From CAYOUV01 sp964407265 (GTDB taxonomy: Bacteria > Chloroflexota > Anaerolineae > Anaerolineales > Villigracilaceae): a stretch of 64,000 nt of DNA. Location of the stretch: NCBI GenBank assembly GCA_964407265.1, contig CAYOUV010000008.1:10449-74448 (forward strand). The letters run 5' to 3'. The first letter of the stretch is position 1. Each line of letters starts with the position of its first letter. A program made the position numbers and the translations under genes. Below are positions 39,828 to 48,373 of the stretch, piece by piece. Below the pieces are notes generated by a model. It saw only the letters and a list, made by a program, of their open reading frames with translations. It had not been told where the DNA came from and ran no database searches.

Positions 39828-41633
39828 ATGAGCACACAAACCCCTCCCCGCTGGGATCTGTCCAACGTCTATCCGAGTCTGGATTCGAAGGAATTCAAAC
39901 AAGGCTGGCAGGACATGCTGGATCAGATCGAAGCCCTGGAAAAGTTCTATACTGAAAAGGTCGCCCCGACCGACGCCAAGACTGAGGTGAGTAAGCTGGC
40001 CGCGCTGTCTGGCGACTTGATCGACAAGTTCAACGCTGTCTCCGAACTGGCTTATACCCTGTATGCCTACATCAGTTCGTTCGTGACGACCGACTCGTTC
40101 AACCAGCAGGCCAAACGCATCGAATCCGAGTTCGATACCACCGCCGTGCGCCTGGAGCAGTTGCAGACCCTGTCGGCGGCCTGGATCGGTAAAATCGCTC
40201 CGCTCCTGCCCCAGATCATCGATCAGGACCCGCGCGCCAAGGCGCACGCCTTTTTCCTGCAAGAAGCTGCCAGGCAGAGTAAATACCTGATGAGCGAAGC
40301 GGAGGAGGCCCTGGCCGCCGAACTGAATTTGAGCGGCGCCACCGCCTGGAGCAAGCTGCAGGGCGTGGTCACCTCGCAATTGACGGTCGATTTTGAACTG
40401 GACGGCAAGACCGAAAAGATGCCCATGCCAGCCCTGATCAACCTGCGCTCGCACCCGGATGAGGACGTACGCCGCCGGGCTTATGAGGCCGAAAACGAGG
40501 CCTGGGCCAGCATCCAGGAAACGCTGGCAGCCGCCATGAACAGCATCAAGGGCACAGCCAACACGCTCAACCGCCGCCGCGGCCGCGAAGACGCCCTGCA
40601 TCCGGCCATCGATATGGCGCGCATCGACCGCCCGACGCTGGAAGCCATGCTGGAGGCCATGCACGACTCGTTCCCGATGTTCCGCAAGTACTTCAAATCC
40701 AAGGCCAAGAAGCTGGGCAAGGACAAGCTGGCCTGGTGGGACCTGTTCGCCCCGCTGGGCAAGACCGATACGACCTATTCCTGGGATCAGGCGCGCGCCT
40801 TCATCCTGTCCAACTTCGGCTCCTTCTCCCCCAAGCTGGAAGCTTTAGCCCAGCGCGCCTTCGACAACAACTGGATCGACGCCGAGATGCGCAAGGGCAA
40901 GCGCGGCGGCGCATTCTGCATGGGCGTCGAGGCCGTCAGGGAGTCGCGCGTGCTGTGCAATTTCGACGGCTCGCTCGAACAGGTCTCGACCATCGCCCAC
41001 GAATTGGGTCACGCCTTCCACAACCAGTGCGCCTACGCGGCCGGCAAGACCATCCTGCAGCAGGATACGCCCATGACCCTGGCCGAGACCGCCTCGATCA
41101 TGTGCGAGACCATCGTCAGCCAGGCCGTACTCAAAGGAGCCGGCAGCCAGGAAGAGACCCTGGCCGTACTGGAAAATTCACTGATCAACGCCAGCCAGGT
41201 GATCGTCGACATCTATTCGCGCTACCTGTTCGAGAAGGAAGTCTTCGAAAAGCGCGAGCAGGCCGAGCTCTCGGCTGAAGAGTTGTGCGAAATCATGGAG
41301 CGGGCCCAAAAGGACACTTACGGCGATGGCCTGGACGAACGCTACCTGCAGAAGTACATGTGGACCTGGAAGCCGCATTACTACAGAAGTGGGCTTTCCT
41401 TCTACAATTTCCCCTACGCCTTCGGCCTGTTGTTCGGCACCGGCCTGTACGCCATCTACCAGCAAAAAGGCGAGGCATTTGTGCCCGATTACATCAACCT
41501 GCTGGCCAGCACCGGCGAAGCCCCGGCCGCGGACCTGGCGGCCCGTTTCGGGATCGATATCCGCACCAAGAAGTTTTGGGCCGACAGCCTGGCGGTGATC
41601 GGCGGACAGGTCGACCAGTACTGCGCACTCTAA
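39828..41633 (+). CDS. pepF: M3 family oligoendopeptidase F
   Basis: The 601-residue metallopeptidase has the M3 zinc motif TIAHELGHAFHNQCA (H391, E392, H395) and, further on, the conserved segment ETASIMCETIV whose Glu supplies the third ligand. The N-terminal half is the PepF helical domain. It cleaves short peptides of about 7-17 residues in the cytoplasm and may process peptides imported by the Opp system of this window, although that link is only suggestive. No signal peptide is present. It is followed at 4 nt by a cupin gene, so the two are likely co-transcribed. Confidence 0.95.
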   Translation: MSTQTPPRWDLSNVYPSLDSKEFKQGWQDMLDQIEALEKFYTEKVAPTDAKTEVSKLAALSGDLIDKFNAVSELAYTLYAYISSFVTTDSFNQQAKRIESEFDTTAVRLEQLQTLSAAWIGKIAPLLPQIIDQDPRAKAHAFFLQEAARQSKYLMSEAEEALAAELNLSGATAWSKLQGVVTSQLTVDFELDGKTEKMPMPALINLRSHPDEDVRRRAYEAENEAWASIQETLAAAMNSIKGTANTLNRRRGREDALHPAIDMARIDRPTLEAMLEAMHDSFPMFRKYFKSKAKKLGKDKLAWWDLFAPLGKTDTTYSWDQARAFILSNFGSFSPKLEALAQRAFDNNWIDAEMRKGKRGGAFCMGVEAVRESRVLCNFDGSLEQVSTIAHELGHAFHNQCAYAAGKTILQQDTPMTLAETASIMCETIVSQAVLKGAGSQEETLAVLENSLINASQVIVDIYSRYLFEKEVFEKREQAELSAEELCEIMERAQKDTYGDGLDERYLQKYMWTWKPHYYRSGLSFYNFPYAFGLLFGTGLYAIYQQKGEAFVPDYINLLASTGEAPAADLAARFGIDIRTKKFWADSLAVIGGQVDQYCAL

Positions 41634-41637
41634 GGCC

Positions 41638-41952
41638 ATGGGCGCAGCCGTCAAAGTCACCCAATGGACCGGTTCCGACCCGCCAACGCGGGGAGGGCTG
41701 TGGCAGCTAATGTCGGAGGAGGGCTTGCTGCCCTACGCCTGGTCCAATGGTCCTTTCGACATTTACGCCGCTCACACGCACGGGTACGACAAGGTTATCT
41801 ACGTGGTCAGCGGGGCGATCACCTTCGGCCTGCCCGAGCAAAAGCGCGAGCTGGGTCTCCAGCCCGGCGATCGGCTCGACCTGCCGAAAGGTGTCGTGCA
41901 CGACGCCAGGGTGGGACCGGACGGGGTGACCTGCCTCGAAGCCCACTACTAA
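41638..41952 (+). CDS. Small cupin-domain protein
   Basis: The 104-residue protein is a single cupin barrel. The first motif is AAHTHGYDKVIYVVSGAITF (H-x-H, then E/D replaced by D, then G), and the second is PGDRLDLPKGVVHDARVG. The three His suggest a bound metal. The function cannot be told from the fold. It begins 4 nt after pepF with only a weak ribosome-binding site (AAGG), indicating translational coupling. A terminator follows 17 nt later. Confidence 0.85.
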   Translation: MGAAVKVTQWTGSDPPTRGGLWQLMSEEGLLPYAWSNGPFDIYAAHTHGYDKVIYVVSGAITFGLPEQKRELGLQPGDRLDLPKGVVHDARVGPDGVTCLEAHY

Positions 41953-41969
41953 CCTTGATTGTTAAATGC

Positions 41970-42000
41970 AGCAGGGCACGAGGTCGACTCGTGCCCTGCT
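41970..42000. terminator. Bidirectional terminator between the cupin gene and gdhA
   Basis: A perfect 13-bp stem (AGCAGGGCACGAG, 41970-41982, with 41988-42000) has a 5-nt loop. It separates two convergent genes; the flanks are AT-rich on both sides. Confidence 0.8.
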
Positions 42001-42030
42001 TGATTATTGATTATTGATCAAATCAGCGGG

Positions 42031-43317
42031 CTACACCCAGCCGCGCAGTTCCATCGCCGTGACCACGCGCCCGATCGCCACCATGTAAGCCGCGTCGCGC
42101 ATGGAGACTTTTTCTTTCAGGCTCATGTCGAGCACACCGTGGAAGGCCTGGGTCATCTTGGTATCCAGTTTCTGCAGCACTTCTTCCTTGGTCCAGTAGA
42201 AGTTCATGTCATTCTGGACCGATTCGAAGTACGAGGTCGTCACGCCGCCGGCATTGCACAGGAAGTCCGGAATATCGAAGATGCCGTTGGCCTTGAAGTA
42301 ATCGTCCGCCTCGGGCGTGCAGGGACCGTTGGCACCTTCGGCCACGATCTTGACCCGTTTGGAGATCTTCTTGACCGTCTCGGCGTTGACGTGGCCTTCG
42401 ATCGCCGCCGGGATCAAAATGTCGGCTTCCGTCTCGATCCATTTCTCGCCATCAGCGACGACGTAACCGGCCGCTTTGGCCTTGTCCTGATCAATCGTGC
42501 CGTACTGGTCGGTGATGGTCAGCAGGAAATGTGGATCGACGCCATCCGGGTGGCTGTAGGTAAAGGAAGCCTTTGCATGGCGGTCCCAGCAGGAGACGCA
42601 AGCCACTTTGCCGCCCAGCATCTCGATAAACCCGATGGCCGCATACTGGGCCACGTTGCCGAAACCTTCGATGGCCGCCACGGACTTTTTCGGATCCAGG
42701 CCCAGGTGCTTCATCGCCTCGCGCACGGTGTAGATCACGCCATAACCGGTCGCCTCGGTGCGGCCTTCCGAGCCGCCGCCGCCCAGGGGCTTGCCGGTGA
42801 ACACACCGGGTGTGTACTGGCCGGAGAGCCTGGAATACTCATCCATCATCCAGCCCATCATTTGCGGGGTGGTGCCAACGTCGGGCGCAGGCACATCCTG
42901 GCGCGGTCCGATGTTGCGCCACATGTTTTGCACCCAGCCACGGCACAGGCGTTCCTTTTCAGAAACGGAGAGCGTCGCCGGGTCGACCACGACCCCGCCC
43001 TTGCCGCCGCCCAGCGGGATATCAGCTACGGCGCACTTCCAGGTCATCCAGGTCGCCAAAGCACGGACGGTGTCAAAGGTTTCAGACGGGTGGAAGCGAA
43101 TGCCGCCTTTGTTGGGACCGCGCGAATCGTTGTGCTGCACGCGGTAACCCTGAAAGACGCGCAGGGAACCATCGTCCATGCGCACCGGGATGCGGAAGGA
43201 AAATTCGCGCATCGGCCAGCGCAATACTTCGGCAATTTGCGGGTCGAGACTGAGTAATTTTGCGACCCCATCAAACTGCTGTTGTGCCATTTCGAAGGCA
43301 TTGATTTGTCCGGACAT
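42031..43317 (-). CDS. gdhA: Glu/Leu/Phe/Val dehydrogenase (glutamate dehydrogenase)
   Basis: At 428 residues this has the length of hexameric glutamate dehydrogenases. It has the substrate region GYRVQHNDSRGPNKGGIRFH, the catalytic-lysine motif DIPLGGGKGGVVVDP, and PAPDVGT. The Rossmann part is AIEGFGNVAQYAAIGF, and further landmarks are AEGANGPCTPEAD and DFLCNAGGVTTSYFE. It interconverts glutamate and 2-oxoglutarate with ammonia using NAD(P). The start has AAGGAG upstream. A promoter and a GC-rich hairpin lie in its roughly 150-nt leader. Leucine or another branched substrate cannot be excluded by sequence alone, but the substrate pocket motifs fit glutamate. Confidence 0.93.
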   Translation of the reverse strand: MSGQINAFEMAQQQFDGVAKLLSLDPQIAEVLRWPMREFSFRIPVRMDDGSLRVFQGYRVQHNDSRGPNKGGIRFHPSETFDTVRALATWMTWKCAVADIPLGGGKGGVVVDPATLSVSEKERLCRGWVQNMWRNIGPRQDVPAPDVGTTPQMMGWMMDEYSRLSGQYTPGVFTGKPLGGGGSEGRTEATGYGVIYTVREAMKHLGLDPKKSVAAIEGFGNVAQYAAIGFIEMLGGKVACVSCWDRHAKASFTYSHPDGVDPHFLLTITDQYGTIDQDKAKAAGYVVADGEKWIETEADILIPAAIEGHVNAETVKKISKRVKIVAEGANGPCTPEADDYFKANGIFDIPDFLCNAGGVTTSYFESVQNDMNFYWTKEEVLQKLDTKMTQAFHGVLDMSLKEKVSMRDAAYMVAIGRVVTAMELRGWV

Positions 43318-43373
43318 ACTGTAAACTCCTTAGCAATAGTAAGGTAATTGGTTATCCTGTCGATAAAACATAA

Positions 43374-43400
43374 GCGGGCACCCCGGTCCGGGGAGCCCGC
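43374..43400 (-). promoter_or_regulatory. GC-rich hairpin in the gdhA leader
   Basis: GCGGGC (43374-43379) pairs with GCCCGC (43395-43400), enclosing a CCCC/GGGG inner stem after one mismatch. It lies 57 nt upstream of the gdhA start, between promoter and gene. The sequence after it (TTATGTTTTATC) is only partly U-rich, so it is a possible attenuator or mRNA stabiliser. Confidence 0.45.
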
Positions 43401-43470
43401 AACACGACTCGGATATGTTTTGCACGGCAATCATACTAACAGAAACCGCCTTGTGATTAAATGCGCATTA

Positions 43471-43499
43471 ACCTTACTAGAATTTACAGCATACGTCAA
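43471..43499 (-). promoter_or_regulatory. Candidate gdhA promoter
   Basis: On the minus strand TTGACG (43499-43494) and TAAGGT (43476-43471) are 17 nt apart. The -10 fits the relaxed TANNNT form, and the same TAAGGT and spacing are seen upstream of the nitrilase gene. Confidence 0.45.
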
Positions 43500-43553
43500 T
43501 ATGAATACTATCACGAGCGGACATGATAACCATCTCAATCCGTCAGACAAAAA

Positions 43554-43578
43554 AACCATCCCGGAACTCGGGATGGTT
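43554..43578 (-). terminator. Intrinsic terminator after gatB
   Basis: A 10-bp stem (AACCATCCCG, 43554-43563, with 43569-43578) has a 5-nt loop and on the minus strand is followed by seven T. It starts 5 nt after the gatB stop. Confidence 0.92.
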
Positions 43579-43582
43579 GGGG

Positions 43583-45034
43583 TCATGCCTGCAATTGTTT
43601 TTCCAACTCCTGCCGCACCACTTGCGGATTGGCTTTGCCCCCCGCTTTCTTCATCACCTGCCCAAAGAGCCAGTTCGCCACAGTCAATTTGCCAGCTTTG
43701 TAACTGGCAACCTCCTGCGGGTTTTCGGCGATGGCCTCAGCCACGATACGCGCGATCATCTCAGCGTCAGAAACCTGGCGCAATCCCTTGGTTTGGACGA
43801 TCTCGGTCGCAGAAATTCCGCTGGCGAACATCTCGGCCAGCACATCCTTGCCGGTATTCTGGTTGACCTCGCCGCGCGCAACCAGAGCGACCAACTCGGC
43901 AAAAGCCTGGGCCGTGAACGGGAGCGACTCGATGCCTACCCCAGTTAACTTCATTTGGGCGAACAGCTCGCCGGTCACCCAGTTGGCGACCACCTTGGCT
44001 GGGACAGTCTCAGCCGCAGCGACGACCTGTTCGAAGAAATCCGCCACAGCCCCCTCCTCGACCAGTAAATGGGCCGCGGATTCGTTGATTTCATACTGCC
44101 GGACAAAGCGATGAAATCTGGCATACGGCAATTCCGGCAGCCCAGCGCGGATTTGGGCAACCCAATCCTGATCGAGCACCAGCGGCGGCAGATCCGGTTC
44201 GGGAAAATAGCGGTAATCATGGGCTTCTTCCTTGCTGCGCTGGCTGAAGGTAACCTGCCTGGCTTCGTCCCAACCGACGGTCTCTTGCGACACAAGCTGG
44301 CCCTGGCGCAGCAGTTCGCTCTGGCGCACGATCTCATACGCCACGCCGCGTTCGAGCGCGTGGAACGAGTTCAGGTTCTTGATCTCGACCTTGGTTCCCA
44401 GGGCCTGCCTGCCAACCGGTCGCACTGAGACGTTCGGCTCGATGCGCATTACGCCCTTTTCCAGATCGCCCGAGTTGACCCCCAGATAACGTAAGATCGA
44501 ACGCAGTGCTTCGGCATATCTACGCACTTCTTCCGCAGCACAAAAATCCGGTTCGGTGACAATTTCCAGCAGCGACACGCCCGAGCGATTCAAGTCCACC
44601 AGCGAGTAGGACCCGCCGTCGCCTTCGACATGGGTCAGTTTTCCGGTGTCTTCTTCCAGGTGTACGCGTCGGATGCGGATGACTTTCTCGCCTTGCGAAG
44701 TGATGATCGTCAGCTTGCCATTGACTGCCAGCGGCTGCTCGTATTGCGAAATCTGGTAACCTTTGGGCAGGTCGGGGTAGAAATAGTTCTTGCGGGCGAA
44801 GATGCTGACCGGCTGAATTTCACACTCCAGCGCCAGGGCCACGCGCACGGCGTACTCAACCGCTTTGGCATTGATGACCGGTAACGTGCCCGGCATGCCC
44901 GCACAGACCGGGCAAACAGCCGTGTTCGGCACAGCGCTGGTCGAATCGACGACCGGGCAGGCGCAAAACATCTTTGAATTCGTCAGTAATTCAGCGTGGA
45001 CTTCGAGTCCGATGACAGGTTCGTATTCCATCAT
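43583..45034 (-). CDS. gatB: Asp-tRNA(Asn)/Glu-tRNA(Gln) amidotransferase subunit B
   Basis: The 483-residue protein starts EYEPVIGLEVHAELLTNSKM and has the Cys cluster CACPVVDSTSAVPNTAVCPV, KNYFYPDLPKGYQISQYEQP and RSGVSLLEIVTEPD. It ends with the GatB/YqeY helical tail that contacts tRNA (EIVQTKGLRQVSD, VMKKAGGKANPQVV). With GatA and GatC it amidates mischarged Glu-tRNA(Gln) or Asp-tRNA(Asn); neither partner is nearby. Two adjacent ATG codons (45034, 45031) are possible starts. The longer open frame lies inside the enoyl-CoA hydratase gene, whose stop is 11 nt upstream. Confidence 0.95.
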   Translation of the reverse strand: MMEYEPVIGLEVHAELLTNSKMFCACPVVDSTSAVPNTAVCPVCAGMPGTLPVINAKAVEYAVRVALALECEIQPVSIFARKNYFYPDLPKGYQISQYEQPLAVNGKLTIITSQGEKVIRIRRVHLEEDTGKLTHVEGDGGSYSLVDLNRSGVSLLEIVTEPDFCAAEEVRRYAEALRSILRYLGVNSGDLEKGVMRIEPNVSVRPVGRQALGTKVEIKNLNSFHALERGVAYEIVRQSELLRQGQLVSQETVGWDEARQVTFSQRSKEEAHDYRYFPEPDLPPLVLDQDWVAQIRAGLPELPYARFHRFVRQYEINESAAHLLVEEGAVADFFEQVVAAAETVPAKVVANWVTGELFAQMKLTGVGIESLPFTAQAFAELVALVARGEVNQNTGKDVLAEMFASGISATEIVQTKGLRQVSDAEMIARIVAEAIAENPQEVASYKAGKLTVANWLFGQVMKKAGGKANPQVVRQELEKQLQA

Positions 45035-45045
45035 TCCATAGAATT

Positions 45046-45825
45046 CTAATTGAATTTTGGCTGGCGTTTTTCCAGGAAGGCCGCCACACCTTCCAGGTGC
45101 TCGTTGCCCCGGGCGGCGATGTCCTGCAAATGGGCCTCGTAATCTAAGACGTCCTCCAAATTGGGCAGCACCGCGCGGTTGAAAGCCCGCTTGGTCAGGC
45201 CGTAGGCCCCAACCGGACCGGCTGCCAGTTGTGCCGCCAGTTCCCCGGTCACGGCCATCAATTCGGCAGCGGGTATGACTTGATTGACCAGACCCCATTC
45301 CAAAGCCTGGGCAGCGGAGATGGGCGCATTGCTGAAGGTCGCCAGGCTGGCGCGTCCCAAACCGACCAGCTTGGGCAGCAGCAGTGAGACCGCCGAGTCG
45401 GGCACCAGTCCAATGCCCAGGAAACCGACCACGAAGTTAGCCGCCTCGGAAGCCAGACGGATATCGCAGGCCAGGGCGACCCCCAGGGAAGCGCCAGCGC
45501 ACGGTCCGTTGATTGCAGCGATGACCGGCTTCTCGATCTGCCGGATTTGCAGCACCAGCGGATTATAGGTTTGGAGCAGGTGTTCGCGGAAGGAGACGGA
45601 CGTGTCAAAACCAGCAGCGCGGATCTCGTCGATGTCCTGACCGGCGCCAAAGGCCTGGCCTGATCCGGTCAGCACCACAACGCGCACCCCCGCAGCGCGG
45701 GCAGCCTGTTTGAAGGCGGTTTGCAGTTCCGCGATCATTTCCAGGCTGAAGGCGTTCGCCCGCTCCGGGCGATTGAGCGTCAGCTTCAATACGCCGGCTT
45801 GCAGGTCAGATAATACCTGAGGCAC
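45046..45825 (-). CDS. Enoyl-CoA hydratase/isomerase, PaaG-like
   Basis: This 259-residue crotonase-fold protein has the oxyanion-hole segments GSGQAFGAGQDIDEI and INGPCAGASLGVALACD. The second acid position reads IGLVPDSAVSLLLPKL, with Asp where classical hydratases have the catalytic Glu. An Asp there and the GLVPDS context resemble PaaG-type isomerases of phenylacetate degradation. The first acid (usually Glu in GGCE) is not evident. No other paa gene is present, so the substrate is open. The start is GTG at 45825 with GGGAGGGAG upstream. It precedes gatB by 11 nt. Confidence 0.85.
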   Translation of the reverse strand: MPQVLSDLQAGVLKLTLNRPERANAFSLEMIAELQTAFKQAARAAGVRVVVLTGSGQAFGAGQDIDEIRAAGFDTSVSFREHLLQTYNPLVLQIRQIEKPVIAAINGPCAGASLGVALACDIRLASEAANFVVGFLGIGLVPDSAVSLLLPKLVGLGRASLATFSNAPISAAQALEWGLVNQVIPAAELMAVTGELAAQLAAGPVGAYGLTKRAFNRAVLPNLEDVLDYEAHLQDIAARGNEHLEGVAAFLEKRQPKFN

Positions 45826-45856
45826 AGACTCCCTCCCGGGTGGAGATAAAAAAATA

Positions 45857-45880
45857 GGGATAGGGGATCATCCCTATCCC
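45857..45880 (-). terminator. Intrinsic terminator after the 124-residue hypothetical gene
   Basis: GGGATAGGG (45857-45865) pairs with CCCTATCCC (45872-45880) around a 6-nt loop. On the minus strand it is followed by TATTTTTTTATC. It separates the hypothetical gene from the enoyl-CoA hydratase gene. Confidence 0.8.
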
Positions 45881-45899
45881 CTTCGTTTCGCAGGCAAAC

Positions 45900-46274
45900 C
45901 TAAAGGTCGGGTGAATCGTAGTCGCTGTCGGCGCTGTCGTCCTCGCCGGAGTCGAACTCGAACTCCACATCGTCATGGTCAACGTAGACCCACAACAACA
46001 ACATATGACCGTCGCCGGTCTCGACCGAACGCGCGGCCAGGATCGGCGCGGTCTGTTCCAACCCCATATCATTACGGTAATGCAAAAAAATGGGGGCGTG
46101 CTTGTTCCAGGCGCGATAGCAGCGCTCGACCAGCGCCGGTCCGTTGAATGTGCGCAGGTGTGTCATTGCTGTCACAGAGAGGTGCGGGCCTTCATTCAGC
46201 CCCAATGCCCAGCCATCTTGTACCGGCTCAAATACGGGCGGTGGTCCTTCAATGATTGTAATTTTATCTTCCAT
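45900..46274 (-). CDS. Hypothetical acidic protein, 124 residues
   Basis: I do not recognise a domain. The protein begins MEDKITIIEGPPPVFEPVQD and includes HLSVTAMTHLRTFNGPALVE, then RCYRAWNKHAPIFLHYRNDM. It ends in a strongly acidic tail of Asp, Glu and Ser (EFEFDSGEDDSADSD). No signal peptide or membrane helix is visible, so it is likely cytoplasmic. ATG 46274 has AGGT upstream; an alternative ATG at 46301 adds nine residues. TATGAT with a TG extension about 17 nt upstream could be its promoter. It is a separate unit ending in its own terminator. Confidence 0.6.
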   Translation of the reverse strand: MEDKITIIEGPPPVFEPVQDGWALGLNEGPHLSVTAMTHLRTFNGPALVERCYRAWNKHAPIFLHYRNDMGLEQTAPILAARSVETGDGHMLLLWVYVDHDDVEFEFDSGEDDSADSDYDSPDL

Positions 46275-46355
46275 GTTTTTACCTGTAGTTGGCGACATCA
46301 TACCACAAAACGCTAAAAGCCCAAGGTCCTGTATAATCCCACCCAGGAGCTAGTC

Positions 46356-46685
46356 ATGCACAAACTCGTCATTCTCTTCGAGCAACCGGACGACTGGGGC
46401 AGCTTTCAGCCAGGCTGGCAGGAATTCATGGCCCTGGCCGAGCAAATGCCCGCTCTGCAAAAGGAAGTCGTCAGCGACATCGACCAGATTGTCTCTGCGC
46501 CGGACGCCAGGCAATATTTCAAAATGCACGAGCTGTATTTCGAAGACCGCGCTGCACTGGATACCGCCCTGCAATCCGAAGCAGGTCAGACTGCCGGGAA
46601 ATGGCTGCATCAATTTTGTTCTGGGCATTTCGTTTTGATGATTGCCGATCACAGAGAGGCCGGCCCGCAGGATTTCAAAAAATAG
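46356..46685 (+). CDS. EthD-like dimeric alpha-beta barrel protein
   Basis: The 109-residue protein matches the EthD/ferredoxin-like pattern: MHKLVILFEQPDDWGSFQPG at the start, LAEQMPALQKEVVSDI, then KMHELYFEDRAALDTALQSE and a final HFVLMIADH strand. Such proteins dimerise into small barrels and can act as lyases, monooxygenases or heme-binding proteins; no specific role is apparent. CAGGAGC before the ATG and TATAAT at 46332 support a short independent transcript. It converges on pyrD with 15 nt between stops. Confidence 0.75.
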   Translation: MHKLVILFEQPDDWGSFQPGWQEFMALAEQMPALQKEVVSDIDQIVSAPDARQYFKMHELYFEDRAALDTALQSEAGQTAGKWLHQFCSGHFVLMIADHREAGPQDFKK

Positions 46686-46700
46686 AAGCGCTGCTGCGCC

Positions 46701-47714
46701 TTACAACGACTTGACCATGCGCCTGACCAGGCCGGGCCCGGCGTAAACCAGCCCAGTGTAGACCTGCACCAGGGTCGCGCCCAGGTCCAGCTTGCGGCGG
46801 GCATCCTCGGGGGTCATGATCCCGCCCACGCCAACCACCGGAATTTTTCCATCCACGTGTTTGACAACCCTGGACAGCATCGCATCCGACAAAGCCGTCA
46901 GCGGGCGGCCGCTTAATCCGCCGCTCTCGACCCCGAGCGGGGATCGCAATCCCACGCGCGACAGGGTCGTGTTGGTGACGATCACCCCGTCCATGTGCGT
47001 CGCCAGGATCACGTCGAGGGCCTCCTCCAATTCCTGATCGCTCAGGTCGGGCGCCAGCTTGACCAGCAGGGGCAGGTGCCTCTGCAAAGTCTTCTGCTCG
47101 TGGCGGCGCTGCTGGTGCAGTTCGCTCAGCAGGCCTTCCAGCGCCTCGCGCCCCTGCAAGCGGCGCAGCCCGACCGTATTGGGTGAGCTGACGTTGATGG
47201 TCAGGTAGTCCGCCAGGGGAGCAAATATTTGCAGCAAGGCCAGATAATCAAAAACAGCTTCTTCGTTGGGCGTGTTCGTATTCTTGCCCAGGTTGACCCC
47301 CAGAATCTCGTCAGATCGTTTTAATTTGCGCAGGCGTTTGGCCACCACCACCGCACCTACCCCCGGGAAACCCAGGCGGTTGATGATGGCTTCGTCCTCC
47401 ACCAGCCGGAACAGGCGCGGCCTGGGGTTGCCCGGCTGCGGCAGCGGCGTGACCGTCCCGACTTCGAGGTGACCGAAGCCCAGGGCTGATAATCCGCGCA
47501 CGGCGACGGCGTCCTTGTCATACCCGGCCGCCAGCCCGACCGGATTCTTGAAATGCAAGCCAAAAGCGCCGACCGGTTTTTCTGTTGTGAAGTTCAACAA
47601 AAATAACAGCGCATGGATGGGCGGCAGGCTGCCCGAGCGCAGCAGACTCAGAGTCAGACGATGGGCAGTTTCAGGATCAAGTTGAAAAAGCAGCTTTCGG
47701 AGGACAGGATACAT
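46701..47714 (-). CDS. pyrD: Dihydroorotate dehydrogenase, class 2 (quinone)
   Basis: The 337-residue flavoprotein starts at ATG 47714, 10 nt after the upstream stop and without a clear ribosome-binding site, so it is likely coupled. An N-terminal helical region (YPVLRKLLFQLDPETAHRLT) is typical of the membrane-associated class 2 enzyme. Landmarks are VGLAAGYDKDAVAVRGL, the RLGFPG segment, NVSSPNTVGLR with the catalytic Ser, and VGVGGIMTPEDARRKL. It oxidises dihydroorotate to orotate and passes electrons to the quinone pool. It is the last gene of the pyrimidine cluster. Confidence 0.94.
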   Translation of the reverse strand: MYPVLRKLLFQLDPETAHRLTLSLLRSGSLPPIHALLFLLNFTTEKPVGAFGLHFKNPVGLAAGYDKDAVAVRGLSALGFGHLEVGTVTPLPQPGNPRPRLFRLVEDEAIINRLGFPGVGAVVVAKRLRKLKRSDEILGVNLGKNTNTPNEEAVFDYLALLQIFAPLADYLTINVSSPNTVGLRRLQGREALEGLLSELHQQRRHEQKTLQRHLPLLVKLAPDLSDQELEEALDVILATHMDGVIVTNTTLSRVGLRSPLGVESGGLSGRPLTALSDAMLSRVVKHVDGKIPVVGVGGIMTPEDARRKLDLGATLVQVYTGLVYAGPGLVRRMVKSL

Positions 47715-47724
47715 AGTCGCTGAA

Positions 47725-48183
47725 CTATTTATTTTGCCTGTCTGCAAATTTTTTACATTCTGCGAGGTAGTCTTCCGCCCGTTTTTGTAATTTCGGCAGA
47801 AGCGTGAAGTCACCCTTTAGCAGGGGGGCGCCAAAGCTCAGGAGCTGTTCACACTTTTGCTGGAGCACAGTTTCAAGTTGACTGTTATCCATTTCGGCGG
47901 GAGAAAATGCTTCCTCGGGAGCTGGAGGTTCTCGCTCCCCCAATTCCACCAGCAACCAGTCGAGCGAGGCCCGGTCAGTTTCGGGGTGATTGACATCTGC
48001 AATCGTCACCCAGGGGAAATCACCGATCTCGTAATTCAGTACGACTTCGGTGGTTGGGTTCTGGTAACTGACTGCCACGCCCCGGGTGCGAAAGATGGTT
48101 TCGGTCTTTTTAAAGCCGTATTTGGCTTCGAGATCCAAAAAGGTTTTGTTCACAATTCGTTCAAATTCAGATTTTCTCATCAC
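47725..48183 (-). CDS. Conserved-looking hypothetical protein within the pyr cluster
   Basis: The 152-residue product has no domain I recognise. It begins MRKSEFERIVNKTFLDLEAK and has a beta-rich middle (GVAVSYQNPTTEVVLNYEIG, then PWVTIAD). It ends in a helical, lysine-rich tail. No signal peptide or membrane helix is present. AGGAGC precedes the start. It sits 190 nt after pyrE and 10 nt before pyrD, so it is probably co-expressed with pyrD; a role in pyrimidine metabolism is not implied by its sequence. The 190-nt gap before it shows no clear promoter. Confidence 0.65.
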   Translation of the reverse strand: MMRKSEFERIVNKTFLDLEAKYGFKKTETIFRTRGVAVSYQNPTTEVVLNYEIGDFPWVTIADVNHPETDRASLDWLLVELGEREPPAPEEAFSPAEMDNSQLETVLQQKCEQLLSFGAPLLKGDFTLLPKLQKRAEDYLAECKKFADRQNK

Positions 48184-48373
48184 ACTGCTCCTAAAAACAA
48201 TTCTCGGCAGAGAGACAAACCAGCCGCAGCAGCGCGGAGGGAGGCTTTCGGGGTCGAGAGACGACTATTATCAACTGATAACTATATCATTCATCCGGCA
48301 AAGCATGTGGAACGATTTGGAATTTTTGAAAACCTTCACATAAAATGGGATTCGTTTACGCTGAAAAGCCGAT

